Shown piece after piece: positions 8,184 to 18,902 of a stretch of DNA of 64,000 nt. Source of the DNA: TMP-86 sp044226865. Its GTDB lineage: Bacteria > Pseudomonadota > Gammaproteobacteria > Steroidobacterales > Steroidobacteraceae. Every line of letters starts with the position of its first letter. Position 1 is the stretch's first letter. Under the pieces are notes generated by a model. That model was not told the DNA's origin. It did no database searches and saw only the letters and a program-made list of their open reading frames with translations. The position numbers and the translations under genes were made by a program. Location: contig JBGAGE010000003.1 in assembly GCA_044226865.1 (NCBI GenBank), positions 310,001 through 374,000 of the forward strand. Reading direction: 5' to 3'.

Positions 8184-9566
8184 GTGAGCATCGCAACCAA
8201 CGCCGAAACCGCTTCTTCTCATCAGGCCCAACTCGGTCGCTCCTTGCGCTCGCGCCATGTGCAGATGATCGCCATCGGCGGCATCATCGGCGCCGGGCTG
8301 TTCGTCGGCAGCAGCACCACCATCGCCACGGCGGGACCAGCGGTCATCATCACCTACGCCATCTCCGGGCTCATGGTGCTCATGATCATGCGCATGCTGA
8401 GCGAGATGGCGATGACGGCGCCGGGCACCGGCTCGTTCACCGAGTTCGTGCGCCTGGGGCTGGGACATGGCGCAGGTTTCGTCGCCGGCTGGCTGTACTG
8501 GTATTTCTGGGTGGTGGTGGTTCCGGTGGAGGCCATCGCGGGCGCGGTGATCGTCCGGCAATGGCTGCCGCAGTTCGAGGTCTGGCAGCTCGGCACCTTC
8601 CTGCTCGCGCTGATGACGGGCGTGAACCTGCTGTCGACCCGCTCCTACGGTGAAGTGGAGTTCTGGCTGTCCTCCCTCAAGGTGGGCGCCATCATCGTAT
8701 TCATCCTGCTGGCCGGCGCCTGGGCGTTCGGCTTCACCTCTCCCGCCGGCCCCACCTTTGCCAATCTCACCGCGCATGGCGGATTCGCGCCGGCCGGCTA
8801 CGCCGCCGTGCTCGCCGCGGTGACCAGCGTGATCTTCTCGGTGGTGGGCGCGGAGATTTCGACCATCGCGGCGGCGGAGTCCAACGAGCCCGCCAAGACC
8901 ATCGCGCAGGCGGCTACCAGCGTCGCGCTGCGCATCCTCCTGTTCTACATCCTCTCCATCGGGTTGATCGTGTGCGTGCTGCCATGGAACAGCATCGTGC
9001 CGGGCGAGTCGCCCTTCACCGCGGTGCTGGTCATGATGAAGATTCCCTTCGCCGGCACGGCGATGAGCCTGATCGTGCTGGTGGCGGTGCTTTCCTGCCT
9101 GAACTCGAGCCTGTACGTCACCTCGCGCGTGCTGTTCGTGCTCGCGGCCAAGGGCGATGCGCCCAAGTGGCTGGTGGCGGTAACCGGTCGGCAGGTGCCG
9201 GCGCGGTCCATCCTGGTGGGTTCGGTGTTCGGGTATTTCGCGCTTGCGGCCTCGGTGCTCTCGCCGAAGATGGTGTTCAGTTTCCTGGTCAATTCCTCCG
9301 GCGCCACCATGCTGATCATCTATTTCATGGTGTGCGCGGCGCAGATCCGGCACCGGAACATGGTGGACGCCGTGGCCCCCGAGCGCTTGGTGCTGCGCAT
9401 GTGGTGGTTTCCGTACGCGAGCTACCTGACCGCGGGCGCGATCCTCGCCGTGCTCATCGCCATGGCGTTCAAGCACGATCTGATGGTGCAACTCGTCACC
9501 AGCCTAGCCGTCGCGGCGTTGGTGTGGCTGGCCTATGTCGTATTCCGCCGCGGGAGGTTGGCATGA
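8184..9566 (+). CDS. APC-superfamily amino-acid permease (GabP/AnsP-like)
   Basis: A protein of 460 residues with about 12 predicted membrane helices. The first helix carries IGGIIGAGLFVGS, the substrate-backbone binding signature of the amino acid-polyamine-organocation superfamily. FWLSSLKVGAII and the Glu-rich loop GAEISTIAAAESNEPAKTI are typical of the amino-acid transporter group that holds GabP, AnsP and ProY. Start GTG at 8184 follows a GAGG motif. An upstream in-frame start at 8091 would add an implausible Arg/Ser-rich extension. Its stop overlaps the next start (ATGA), coupling it to a peptidase gene, so a peptide-derived or beta-amino acid is a plausible substrate. Confidence 0.85.
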   Translation: MSIATNAETASSHQAQLGRSLRSRHVQMIAIGGIIGAGLFVGSSTTIATAGPAVIITYAISGLMVLMIMRMLSEMAMTAPGTGSFTEFVRLGLGHGAGFVAGWLYWYFWVVVVPVEAIAGAVIVRQWLPQFEVWQLGTFLLALMTGVNLLSTRSYGEVEFWLSSLKVGAIIVFILLAGAWAFGFTSPAGPTFANLTAHGGFAPAGYAAVLAAVTSVIFSVVGAEISTIAAAESNEPAKTIAQAATSVALRILLFYILSIGLIVCVLPWNSIVPGESPFTAVLVMMKIPFAGTAMSLIVLVAVLSCLNSSLYVTSRVLFVLAAKGDAPKWLVAVTGRQVPARSILVGSVFGYFALAASVLSPKMVFSFLVNSSGATMLIIYFMVCAAQIRHRNMVDAVAPERLVLRMWWFPYASYLTAGAILAVLIAMAFKHDLMVQLVTSLAVAALVWLAYVVFRRGRLA

Positions 9567-10819
9567 GTCGCGCGAAGCCTTGGACCGGAAGTTTGGCCGT
9601 GAGCATGGCCGCCATGTTGATGCTGATGGCGGCCGGTGAACCGGCTCAGGCGACCAAGCGCACGCCTCGCCCTGCGCCGGCGACGGCTCTCGCCGATACA
9701 CCACCGGGACCGCCCGGACCGCGGGCGCGCGACCTCGGCATTCCGTTCGATGGCACACCCGGACCGCTCAATGCCATCACCGACGTGGCCGGCGTCACGG
9801 TGGGACACACCACCCTGATCGCAGGCAACGGCAAGCTGGAGGTGGGCAAGGGCCCGGTGCGCACCGGCGTTACCGCGGTGCTGCCGCGCGGCGAGAAGTC
9901 ATTGAGCGAACCCGTCTTCGCCGGTTGGTATTCGCAGAACGGCAATGGCGAGATGACCGGCACCACCTGGGTGGAGGAATCGGGGTTCCTGGAAGGCCCG
10001 GTGATGATCACCAACACCCACAGCGTGGGAGTGGTACGCGACGCCGTGATCCAATGGCGAGTGGCCAAGGGCGCCGCGGATGCGTCCGGCTATTGGTGGT
10101 CGCTGCCCGTCGTGGGGGAAACCTGGGATGGCTGGTTGAACGACACCAACGGCTTTCACGTCAAGCCCGAGCATGCCATCCATGCGCTCGCGACGGCCGC
10201 GGGCGGCGTGGTGAACGAGGGCAATGTCGGCGGCGGCACCGGCATGATCTGCAATGGCTTCAAGGGCGGCATCGGCACCTCTTCGCGGCGACTCTCCGGC
10301 AAGGACGGCAATTACACCGTCGGTGTGCTGGTGCAGTGCAATTTCGGCAGGCGCGACAACCTGCGCATCGCCGGCGTACCGGTTGGGCGGGAAATCGAGG
10401 CCCCTGAACCTTATGCTTTCATGCCCTCGGAAGTCGCCGAGCGCGGCTCCATCATCGTGGTGGTGGCCACGGATGCGCCATTGCTGCCGCATCAACTGAA
10501 GCGTCTCGCGCATCGCGTGACCTTGGGCTTGGGCCGCGTCGGCAGCCTGTCGGGCAACGGCTCGGGCGACATCTTCATCGCCTTCTCCACGGCCAATGCC
10601 AGCGCCGTCGGGGATACCGGCGAGCACGATCTCAAGATGCTGGCAAACGATGCGCTGGATCCGATCTTCGGCGCCACGGTGTTCGCCACCGAAGAAGCCA
10701 TCGTCAATGCCATGGTGGCCGCGCGCGACATGACCGGCGCCGACGATCACCGCGTCATCGCCCTTCCGCACGAGCCCTTACGCGCGGTGCTGAAGAAGTA
10801 CAACCGGCTGGAGCACTGA
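9563..10819 (+). CDS. P1 family peptidase (DmpA/BapA-type aminopeptidase), exported
   Basis: This 418-residue protein has an N-terminal signal sequence then the P1 (S58) fold: DLGIPFDGTPGPLNAITDV, NVGGGTGMICNGFKGGIGTSSR and ERGSIIVVVATDAPLLPHQ. Family members cleave themselves before the Ser of GSIIV to give alpha and beta chains; here that is about Gly295-Ser296, matching DmpA Gly249-Ser250 after allowing for the ~46-residue leader. They remove N-terminal D-, L- or beta-amino acids or amides. The export signal suggests periplasmic action. It is coupled by ATGA to the upstream permease, which could import the released amino acid. Confidence 0.9.
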   Translation: MSRAKPWTGSLAVSMAAMLMLMAAGEPAQATKRTPRPAPATALADTPPGPPGPRARDLGIPFDGTPGPLNAITDVAGVTVGHTTLIAGNGKLEVGKGPVRTGVTAVLPRGEKSLSEPVFAGWYSQNGNGEMTGTTWVEESGFLEGPVMITNTHSVGVVRDAVIQWRVAKGAADASGYWWSLPVVGETWDGWLNDTNGFHVKPEHAIHALATAAGGVVNEGNVGGGTGMICNGFKGGIGTSSRRLSGKDGNYTVGVLVQCNFGRRDNLRIAGVPVGREIEAPEPYAFMPSEVAERGSIIVVVATDAPLLPHQLKRLAHRVTLGLGRVGSLSGNGSGDIFIAFSTANASAVGDTGEHDLKMLANDALDPIFGATVFATEEAIVNAMVAARDMTGADDHRVIALPHEPLRAVLKKYNRLEH

Positions 10820-10833
10820 CGCGCGGGAACCCC

Positions 10834-10853
10834 CGGGCGCGACGGTGCGCCCG
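10834..10853. terminator. Possible GC hairpin between convergent genes
   Basis: A 7-bp stem, CGGGCGC with GCGCCCG, encloses a six-base loop in the 80-base gap between the convergent peptidase and CehA-type genes. There is no clear U tract on either strand, so it could act as a weak bidirectional terminator or be chance in GC-rich DNA. Confidence 0.25.
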
Positions 10854-10899
10854 CGCCCCGGCCGTTGCGCCGGCCCCCGGCGCCTGCGCTACTCGCCGA

Positions 10900-13440
10900 T
10901 CATTGCAGGGCGCTGTAGACGGCCCGAGCCTTTGCCAGGCGCTCGAGCACCATGGCCTTTTCCGCCTCGCTGTTCCAATCGGGGTAGGCGCTCGTGGCCT
11001 CGCTGATGCGATCGATCCACGCGGTGAAATACGCCGCGTCGGTCGAGGAGCGCGGCGGTTTTCCACCGATGGTTACGTATACCGGGCTCGTGGTCGCATA
11101 CACGTAGTTGTCGAGCACCGGATAACGCCCGCCATCGCTCGAGGCGCGCACCACGCACCAGCCGCTGGCATTGATCTCCACGCGCCCCTTGAACTCTCCC
11201 TGCTTGATCGGCTTGCCCTTGACGAAGGAACGCACCGGCTTTCCATTGCAGACGAGGTCGAGGTGGTCCACCGCCACGATGGAGCGCAGGCGCACCGAGA
11301 AATCATAGGCGACCGGACCGTCCGCCTTGAGCTCGTCGCCGATGGCCGCACCGCCCAGGCTGAAGCCCAATAGCGGGCCATTGGTGGCGAAGCTGCGACC
11401 CGCCTTCAGCGCCGCCAGCCATGCGTCGGTGTCGATCGGACCTTGCGGCACGCGCGTGTACACGCGGTTCATGCCCACCGGTCCACGGAGCGAAGCAAAG
11501 TTGGCCATGGCGTCCGTACCACCGGCGGCCGGAATGCGAAAGCCCAGGTTCAACAGCCGGTACCACACGTCGGCCGTGGCGCGGTGATCGCTGAAGCCCA
11601 GGATTTCCAGGTAATCGACCTTGCCGAACGCCACGTCCACCGGCAACGCATGGGTCTGGCGCACCTTCGGATCCAGGGGCTTGGCTTCTTCGTCGAACGG
11701 ATGCACGTAGCCGACGAGCGCGCCACGCGCGTGCGCGATGTCAGCGATGTCGCTGTTGGTGGGCACGAGGCTGGCTGCCGCCGTGTTGGGATAGCCGGCG
11801 TAGCCCGGCAGGATGATCCCGTCACGAATCCCCAACAGGCCCATGTGACCCCAGTAGCTGGTGTGGAATTCCTGGCCGTGCAGCACCACCGCCCGCGGCG
11901 AGGAGGCCGCGTCCACGTGCAGGCCGTTGTAGGCGATGTCGGGGAAGCGCTGTTCCTTGTTCACGATGAGCGCGTTCACGATCCCCAGGTTCTCGGCCTC
12001 CGCCTGCAACACCAGGTGCGCAGGATCATTGCGATAGTTGCCCGCGTAGTTCATGTGCACGTGGACATCGCCACTCAGCCAATGCGCGGCATCGGGCACC
12101 TGGAAGGCGCCGGCGCCGAGGTTGGAATCCACCGCTACGGTCTCACCGGCACGCACCATCACCTCGCGCACTTCCAGGTCGCGCTCGAAGCCCTTGAGGA
12201 TGTCGATGCGGACCTTGCCCGCGGGAACATCCACCAGTGCCTCTCCCTTGGCATGGAAATAGTGGAACTCGAAGGGCCGTTCCTTCCGGTCAAAGCCATC
12301 GTCGGCCGAGATCCAACCGCCGGCGGGCGCATGCGTGCGGCCCTGTGCATCGGTGATGCCGATACGCGCCGCCGTGGGCGCCCCGCCCGCATCGGCCAGG
12401 CGGATCCTCACCTGTCCCATGGGTTTCGCATAGGTGCGTTCGGTGATCGCCAGCGTGCGGACCAGACCACCGGGCACGCCCAGGAGGCCAATGCTGGTAC
12501 TACCGCCGCGATTGCTCACGAAGGCAATGCGCGTGCCGTCCGGCGCCCAGCGCGGGCTGGTCTGGTCGTAGTCGCCGAAGCCCACGGCGAACACATCGCC
12601 ACCCCCGGCAGGCATCATCCACAGGTTGTGCCACGAGCGGCCGACATAGGAGCTGTACACCAGGCGCTTGCCATCGGGCGACAGGTCCGGATGCGTGCGC
12701 CAGTTGCTCTCCTCGTAGTGAATTTCGCGTCCGGCGCTGCCGGGCTGGGCCGCGATGCGCCAGATGCCGCCGGTGCCGTGGATGTGGTTGCGGTTAGAGA
12801 TGTAGATGATCTCCTTGCCATCGCGCGACCACACCGGGCTGATCTCGTGGTCATAGGGGCTGTAGTAATAGCGCGGCAGTTCGCTCAGGTGCTCCTGCGT
12901 GAGCTGGGTGAGGCCGCTGATCTCGCCCTCGCGAAAATCGGCGAGGAACAGGTGGAAGCGCTTGTGATCGGCGCTCGAGGCGAACACGATGCGCTTGCCG
13001 TCCGGCGAGAAGCGTGCCTCCAGATTGATGGCGCCGTTGCGCGTGAGTGCATGCGTGGCGCCGCTGTTCACATCCAGCACCCAAAGCTCGACCGCATCGG
13101 CACGATAGGCGCTGTAGATCACCCAGCGGCCGTCGGGCGACCAGTCGGGCTGGTAATCATAGGAGCCACCGGCCGTGAGCTGCCGCGCGCGCGTGGAATC
13201 CACGGATTGGCGCCACAGCGATCCGGCCATGGAATACACCAGCTCGCGCGAATCCGGCGACCAGGCCAGGCTCGACGGCCCGCCCGTGAGCTGGGGCAGG
13301 TACATCTCGCGGTAATAGTAGGGATGCGGCATGTCGAGCTGTGGCAGCACGGCAGCGCGCTGCGCCTGCGCGGCGCCGCCGGCGATCGAGAACAACAACA
13401 CCCATGCGCTCGCCAGAGATTTCATCATTCGCATCCCCAT
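10900..13440 (-). CDS. Beta-propeller (TolB-like) plus CehA/McbA-type metallohydrolase, exported
   Basis: An ~846-residue secreted protein. After the signal peptide (ending near AQAQ) come WD40/TolB-like repeats, each with WSPDG-type motifs (AWSPDS, DWSPDG, RFSPDG, VWSRDG, RWAPDG), to about residue 350. The C-terminal half has histidine/aspartate motifs of the CehA/McbA PHP-like hydrolases: SGDVHVHMNYAG, HGQEFHTSYWGHMG, YVHPFDE and GGTDAMANF. These suggest a metal-dependent hydrolase. CehA hydrolyses carbaryl, but this architecture is widespread and the real substrate is unknown. Several in-frame ATGs (13440 to 13425) are possible starts; none has a strong ribosome site. Confidence 0.75.
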   Translation of the reverse strand: MGMRMMKSLASAWVLLFSIAGGAAQAQRAAVLPQLDMPHPYYYREMYLPQLTGGPSSLAWSPDSRELVYSMAGSLWRQSVDSTRARQLTAGGSYDYQPDWSPDGRWVIYSAYRADAVELWVLDVNSGATHALTRNGAINLEARFSPDGKRIVFASSADHKRFHLFLADFREGEISGLTQLTQEHLSELPRYYYSPYDHEISPVWSRDGKEIIYISNRNHIHGTGGIWRIAAQPGSAGREIHYEESNWRTHPDLSPDGKRLVYSSYVGRSWHNLWMMPAGGGDVFAVGFGDYDQTSPRWAPDGTRIAFVSNRGGSTSIGLLGVPGGLVRTLAITERTYAKPMGQVRIRLADAGGAPTAARIGITDAQGRTHAPAGGWISADDGFDRKERPFEFHYFHAKGEALVDVPAGKVRIDILKGFERDLEVREVMVRAGETVAVDSNLGAGAFQVPDAAHWLSGDVHVHMNYAGNYRNDPAHLVLQAEAENLGIVNALIVNKEQRFPDIAYNGLHVDAASSPRAVVLHGQEFHTSYWGHMGLLGIRDGIILPGYAGYPNTAAASLVPTNSDIADIAHARGALVGYVHPFDEEAKPLDPKVRQTHALPVDVAFGKVDYLEILGFSDHRATADVWYRLLNLGFRIPAAGGTDAMANFASLRGPVGMNRVYTRVPQGPIDTDAWLAALKAGRSFATNGPLLGFSLGGAAIGDELKADGPVAYDFSVRLRSIVAVDHLDLVCNGKPVRSFVKGKPIKQGEFKGRVEINASGWCVVRASSDGGRYPVLDNYVYATTSPVYVTIGGKPPRSSTDAAYFTAWIDRISEATSAYPDWNSEAEKAMVLERLAKARAVYSALQ

Positions 13441-13503
13441 TTCACGAACCATTCGGCGCAACCCGCCCCGCCGGCAACGCCCGCCACCGGGCGGCACGCC
13501 GGC

Positions 13504-14837
<1,334 letters not shown>

Positions 14838-14841
<4 letters not shown>

Positions 14842-15608
14842 GCAGGCACCTTTGATCGAGCGGCGTGCATGTCACGCAGCACGCGCAGTTCATGTTCGCC
14901 CGGGGCCGGGATGACCTCGAGCTGTTCGGCCACCTGGAGTGGCCAGCCGGTTGCTGCCACCGCCATCTGCGCGGTGACGTTCTCAAAAAGGCCGGCCAGC
15001 TGCAACTCCTGGGTGGCAGGGTCGGGCTTCAGGATGCCGTAGTCGGTGATCACGACTTGCGGTCCGCGGCCGCTCGCACGGCTGCGCATGCGTGCGCCGT
15101 GGCCATCGCCAAAGCCGATGGAGGTGCGGAAATCAAGCTCGCTGACGAAGGAGCGCGGCGATTGCTTCAGGATCACGAAGGTCTGACGCGCGTGCGAGGC
15201 GATCTCCGGCGCGCCGCCCGCACCGGGCAGGCGCGTGGTGGGCTTGTCGTAGGGGCCGATCACGGTGCTGTTGAGATTGCCGAACCGGTCGATCTGCGCG
15301 GCGCCCAGGAAGCCCACGTCCACCCGCCCCGCCTGCAGCCAATAGCTGAAGATTTCCGGCAGCGGCACCACGGCAGTGGCCGTCTCGGCCAGCTCGCCAT
15401 CGCCGATGGACAGCGGCAGCACGCTGGGCCGGGCGCCGATGGTGCCGGACTCGTAGATGAGCACCACGTCAGGCGCATGCAGGCGGCGCGCGAGATTCGC
15501 CACGGCCGAGGGCAAGCCGATGCCGACGAAGCACACGCAGCCGTTCCATAACAATCGCGAGCCCGCGACGGTCATCATCTCATCCTGCGTCCAGGCAGCG
15601 TTCTTCAT
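14838..15608 (-). CDS. CoA-transferase, subunit beta (GctB-like)
   Basis: The 256-residue protein matches the beta subunit of family I CoA-transferases of the glutaconate CoA-transferase type: GIGLPSAVANLARRL, then LIYESGTIGARP carrying the Glu (about residue 53) that forms the CoA thioester in this family, and VDVGFLGAAQIDRFGNLNS. Start ATG at 15608 overlaps the alpha-subunit stop (ATGA). Partnered with an aminotransferase and an aldehyde dehydrogenase, the dicarboxylate produced by those enzymes (for example glutarate or succinate) is a likely CoA acceptor; this is inference. Confidence 0.82.
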
Positions 15609-16417
15609 GAGGCCTGCATCACATGGCGCTCCATCCACTCGGCAAAACGCTCCCGGCTCTTGCCGATGGCATCCCAGGCCTTGTAGAAATCATTGTCGCG
15701 CGCATAGCAGCCCTGCGCATAGGAAGGATAGGCGCCGCGCGGCGCATGCGCCACGGCGCTCACCACGAAGGACGGCAGCACGATGGAATTCATGTGCGCA
15801 TCCAGCCGATCCACCACATCTTCGACCGTGACGATCAACGTGCGCCCCGCCATTGCCGCTTCCTTCTGCGCACCCACGATGCCGCGCAACAGCACGTTGC
15901 CCTGCCTGTCCGCCTGCTGCGCATGGATGATGCTCACGTCCGGATTGATGGCGGGCACCGTGGCAATGTCCTCGCCCGTATACGGACAGCGCACGCTCTT
16001 GATGGAGTCATTGACGGCATTCAGTCCGTTGTCGATGTAGCCCCGCAGCAGCCCGAATGGCAGCCCGCTCGCGCCCGCCGTGTAGGCGGCGGCCATGCCG
16101 GCATGGGTGTGTTCGCGGATGCGCAAGGGCTGCGGCCAGCCATTCTCGATGGCATCGCGCAGGCGGTAGAGCGAGCCCACGCCCGGATTGCCGCCCCAGG
16201 AAAAGGTGAGCCGGCTGGCACAGCCCATGCCGATCATCTGGTCATAGATGAGGTCCGGGGTCATGCGGATCAGGTGCAGGTCGCGGCGACGCTGGCGGAT
16301 GATCTCGTGCGCCGCGGCGAAGGGGATCAGGTGGGTGAAGCCCTCGAGCGCAATGCTCTGTCCGTCGCGCACATGGCGCTGCACGGCCTCTCGCAGGCTC
16401 AAGAGCTCTCCCATCAT
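15605..16417 (-). CDS. CoA-transferase, subunit alpha (GctA-like)
   Basis: This 270-residue protein has the alpha-subunit features: an N-terminal VRDGQSIALEGFTHLIPFAAAHEI segment, a GCASRLTFSWGGNPG glycine-rich section and HAQQADRQGNVLLRGIVG. The alpha and beta subunits pair to make the active site. The start ATG at 16417 overlaps the aldehyde dehydrogenase stop; the longer open frame upstream is a shadow of that gene. IpdAB, used in steroid ring degradation, belongs to the same superfamily and cannot be excluded without alignment. Confidence 0.82.
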   Translation of the reverse strand: MMGELLSLREAVQRHVRDGQSIALEGFTHLIPFAAAHEIIRQRRRDLHLIRMTPDLIYDQMIGMGCASRLTFSWGGNPGVGSLYRLRDAIENGWPQPLRIREHTHAGMAAAYTAGASGLPFGLLRGYIDNGLNAVNDSIKSVRCPYTGEDIATVPAINPDVSIIHAQQADRQGNVLLRGIVGAQKEAAMAGRTLIVTVEDVVDRLDAHMNSIVLPSFVVSAVAHAPRGAYPSYAQGCYARDNDFYKAWDAIGKSRERFAEWMERHVMQAS

Positions 16418-17988
16418 TCCACCCAGGTCTGCGACTGCTCGCGCAGGTACTGCGGCAGGTAGTAGAACGAGCCGATGGCCTTGCCCGTGGAACTCGAGCC
16501 CTTCCAGCCGGCGAAGGCCTGGTAGCCCGGCCATGCGCCGGTGGTCGCGCCTTGCGGACGGTTGAAGTAGATGACCCCGGCCTCGATGCGCCGCCCGAAT
16601 TCCTGCACCTCGGCTTCGCTCCCATAGCACCCGGCGCTCAATCCCAGCGGCGAATCATTGGCAAGATCAATCGCTTCGTTGAGGTCGCGCACGCGCGTCA
16701 TCATGAGGATAGGAAGGAACATCTCCTGAGCGAACAACGGATGATCGGGCGGAGCCTCCGCGAGCGTGGGCGCCACATAGTGACCTTGCGCCAAGACGCC
16801 CTCGCGGCGGCGCTCGCCCCCCACGTGGATGCGCGAGCCGCGGGTGCGCAGCAGCGTTGCGAACTCCTCGTAATGACGCGCCGCCTGCGCCGACACCACC
16901 GGCCCCATCTCGGTGCTGCGCAAGCCCGGATCCGCGATGCGAAAGCCGCGCGCGCGCTCGACCAACTGCGCCGTGAGCGCATCCGCCACTTCGTTCTGCA
17001 CGTACAGGCGAGACAGGGCCGAGCACTTCTGCCCGCCCATGCCGTAGGCCGAACGTACGATGCCGGCCACGGCGCGGCCAAGGTCGGCGGATGCGGTGAC
17101 GATGCAGGCATTCTTGCCGCCCATCTCGGCGATGCAGGGCTTGGCGTAGGCACCCGAGAGCAGATGACGATGGATCGCCATGCCGACGGCATACGACCCG
17201 GTAAAGGTGACGCCGGCCACATCGGGATGCTGGATGAGCTGCTGGCCGATGTTGGCGCCGTCCCCGCACACGTAGTTGAACACGCCGGGGGGGTAGCCCG
17301 CGTCGCGGATGCAATCGGCCAGCAGGCGCCCGGCCCACGGCGTCTCCACCGACCCTTTCAGCACCACGCAATTGCCGGTGACCAGCGCGGCCGCCACCGG
17401 GCCACTGGCCAGCGCCAGCGGGAAATTGAAGGGCGCGATCACCGCCCACACGCCATAGGGCTTCAACACGCTGCGGTTGTGGGATTTCCAATCGCTCAAG
17501 GGATCATCGGGCAGCGCGCGATCATAGCCGCCGTTGTTCTCGAAGTCGGTCGCATATCCCGAGAAGAAGTCCGCGGCCTCCTGTGCCTCGCCCAAGGCCT
17601 CCATGCGGTTCTTGCCCACTTCCAATGTGAGCGAGGCGGCGATGTGATAAACCCGCGCCTCGATCAATTCGGCCACCTTGCGCGACAACTCGATGCGCCG
17701 CGCGATCGGCGTGGCCGCCCAACCGGCGCGGGCACCACGCGCGGCGAACACCGCGGCGTGCAACTGCGCCACATTGGCCTTGCCGAAGCGCCCCAGCAGC
17801 TCCGAGGTGTTGGCGGGATTGAATTTCTCGATGCTCGCATCGCCGGGCAGGTCCTTGCCGCCGACGAACAACGCATGCGACTGCCCCAGGCGGCCGCGCA
17901 CCTCCGCCAAGGCGGCGTCATAGGCCGCATGCAGGGACTCGGGCGGGGAAAACATGGTGGCGTAGGTGAGCTTGAAGGTCATGGACAT
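16414..17988 (-). CDS. Aldehyde dehydrogenase family (pyrroline-5-carboxylate/semialdehyde dehydrogenase-like)
   Basis: The 524-residue NAD(P)-dependent enzyme shows the family motifs APFNFPLALASGPVAAAL, FTGSYAVGMA (cofactor loop), EMGGKNACIV (general-base Glu) and GGQKCSALSR (catalytic Cys). The C-terminal GATTGAWPGYQAFAGWKG and YYLPQYLREQSQT segments place it near L-glutamate semialdehyde dehydrogenases. In this operon it may instead oxidise the semialdehyde made by the downstream aminotransferase. Start at 17988 is the first ATG; a GTG at 17994 is also open. It is first gene of the operon and faces the IclR gene across a palindromic operator. Confidence 0.85.
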   Translation of the reverse strand: MSMTFKLTYATMFSPPESLHAAYDAALAEVRGRLGQSHALFVGGKDLPGDASIEKFNPANTSELLGRFGKANVAQLHAAVFAARGARAGWAATPIARRIELSRKVAELIEARVYHIAASLTLEVGKNRMEALGEAQEAADFFSGYATDFENNGGYDRALPDDPLSDWKSHNRSVLKPYGVWAVIAPFNFPLALASGPVAAALVTGNCVVLKGSVETPWAGRLLADCIRDAGYPPGVFNYVCGDGANIGQQLIQHPDVAGVTFTGSYAVGMAIHRHLLSGAYAKPCIAEMGGKNACIVTASADLGRAVAGIVRSAYGMGGQKCSALSRLYVQNEVADALTAQLVERARGFRIADPGLRSTEMGPVVSAQAARHYEEFATLLRTRGSRIHVGGERRREGVLAQGHYVAPTLAEAPPDHPLFAQEMFLPILMMTRVRDLNEAIDLANDSPLGLSAGCYGSEAEVQEFGRRIEAGVIYFNRPQGATTGAWPGYQAFAGWKGSSSTGKAIGSFYYLPQYLREQSQTWVE

Positions 17989-18006
17989 GAACACCGTGGG
18001 TAGATG

Positions 18007-18027
18007 AATGTTCGCAATGCGAACATT
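18007..18027. promoter_or_regulatory. Perfect palindrome, likely IclR operator
   Basis: Arms AATGTTCGCA and TGCGAACATT flank a single central base, a perfect 10-bp inverted repeat. It lies between the divergent aldehyde dehydrogenase and IclR genes. Further TGCGAA/TTCGCA half-sites occur at about 18037 and 18060. IclR proteins often bind such sites near their own gene. Repression or activation cannot be told from sequence. Confidence 0.7.
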
Positions 18028-18110
18028 AATTCGACATGCGAACGCAATTACGATCTAATTCGCAGGCCGTGTCAATCACCGCTCCCGCCCTGCCCGTCTC
18101 TTCGCTCGCC

Positions 18111-18902
18111 ATGGAAGACAGTCCCGATTTCGTGCAATCGCTTGCACGTGGACTGCAGGTGATCCGCGCCTTCGATGCAGATCATCCGGAATTGAGCCAG
18201 GCGCAGATCGCCGACCGGACCGCGTTGGCGCGCGCGGTGGTGCGGCGGAGTCTGATCACCCTGCAGCACCTGGGTTACGTCGGACTGCGCGGGCGGTTGT
18301 TCCATCTCACGCCGCGCGTGCTGGAGCTGGGCTTCGGTTACCTCGCCGCCTCGCGCCTGCCGGAACTGGCCCTGCCCACGATGGAGCAGCTGGTCCGCAA
18401 CGTGAAGGAGTCCTGTTCGCTGTCGGTGCTGGACGGCGGGCAGATCGTGTATGTTGCGCGAGTGCCGGTGAGCCGCATCATGACCGTGGCGCTGGGCGTG
18501 GGGGCGCGCCTGCCGGCGCATGCCGCCTCGATGGGACGCGTGTTGCTGGCCGGCATGAGCGATGCCGAGCTCGATGCGTGGCTGGCGCGCGCCACGCTCA
18601 CGCCGATCACCCCGCATACCCTGTGCACGGCGAAGGCCTTGAAGGCCGAGATCCAGAAGGTCCGCCGGCAGGGCTATGCGCTGGTTTCGCGCGAGCTGGA
18701 GCTGGGACTGTTCTCAGTGGCCGTGCCCATCCGTGCGCGCAGCGGAGAGGTGCTGGCCGGCTTGAACGTGAGCACGCAATACCACGCCGACAGCCGCACG
18801 CTCGCGCTGCACACACTGCTGCCCGCGCTGCGCCAGGCGCAGGGCGAGATCGAGCGCATCATCGCCCAGGTGGGCAGCCCGTTGGTATCGGCGCGCGCAT
18901 GA
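18111..18902 (+). CDS. IclR-family transcriptional regulator (PcaR/PobR-like group)
   Basis: The 263-residue protein starts MEDSPDFVQSLARGLQVIRAFD, typical of the PcaR/PcaU/PobR branch of IclR regulators, with an N-terminal winged helix-turn-helix (ELSQAQIADRTALARAVVRR) and a C-terminal effector-binding domain with GARLPAHAASMGRVLLA. An in-frame ATG at 18036 would leave only ~47 bases between divergent starts and would overlap half-sites, so 18111 is preferred. Its stop overlaps the permease start (ATGA). It probably controls both divergent operons; the effector may be the amino acid or one of its breakdown products. Confidence 0.85.
   Translation: MEDSPDFVQSLARGLQVIRAFDADHPELSQAQIADRTALARAVVRRSLITLQHLGYVGLRGRLFHLTPRVLELGFGYLAASRLPELALPTMEQLVRNVKESCSLSVLDGGQIVYVARVPVSRIMTVALGVGARLPAHAASMGRVLLAGMSDAELDAWLARATLTPITPHTLCTAKALKAEIQKVRRQGYALVSRELELGLFSVAVPIRARSGEVLAGLNVSTQYHADSRTLALHTLLPALRQAQGEIERIIAQVGSPLVSARA

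Noticed and set aside
7521..9491. Long minus-strand open frame of 656 codons
   Set aside because: It runs antisense through the OmpA-domain gene and the permease gene and shows only His/Arg/Gly-rich composition.
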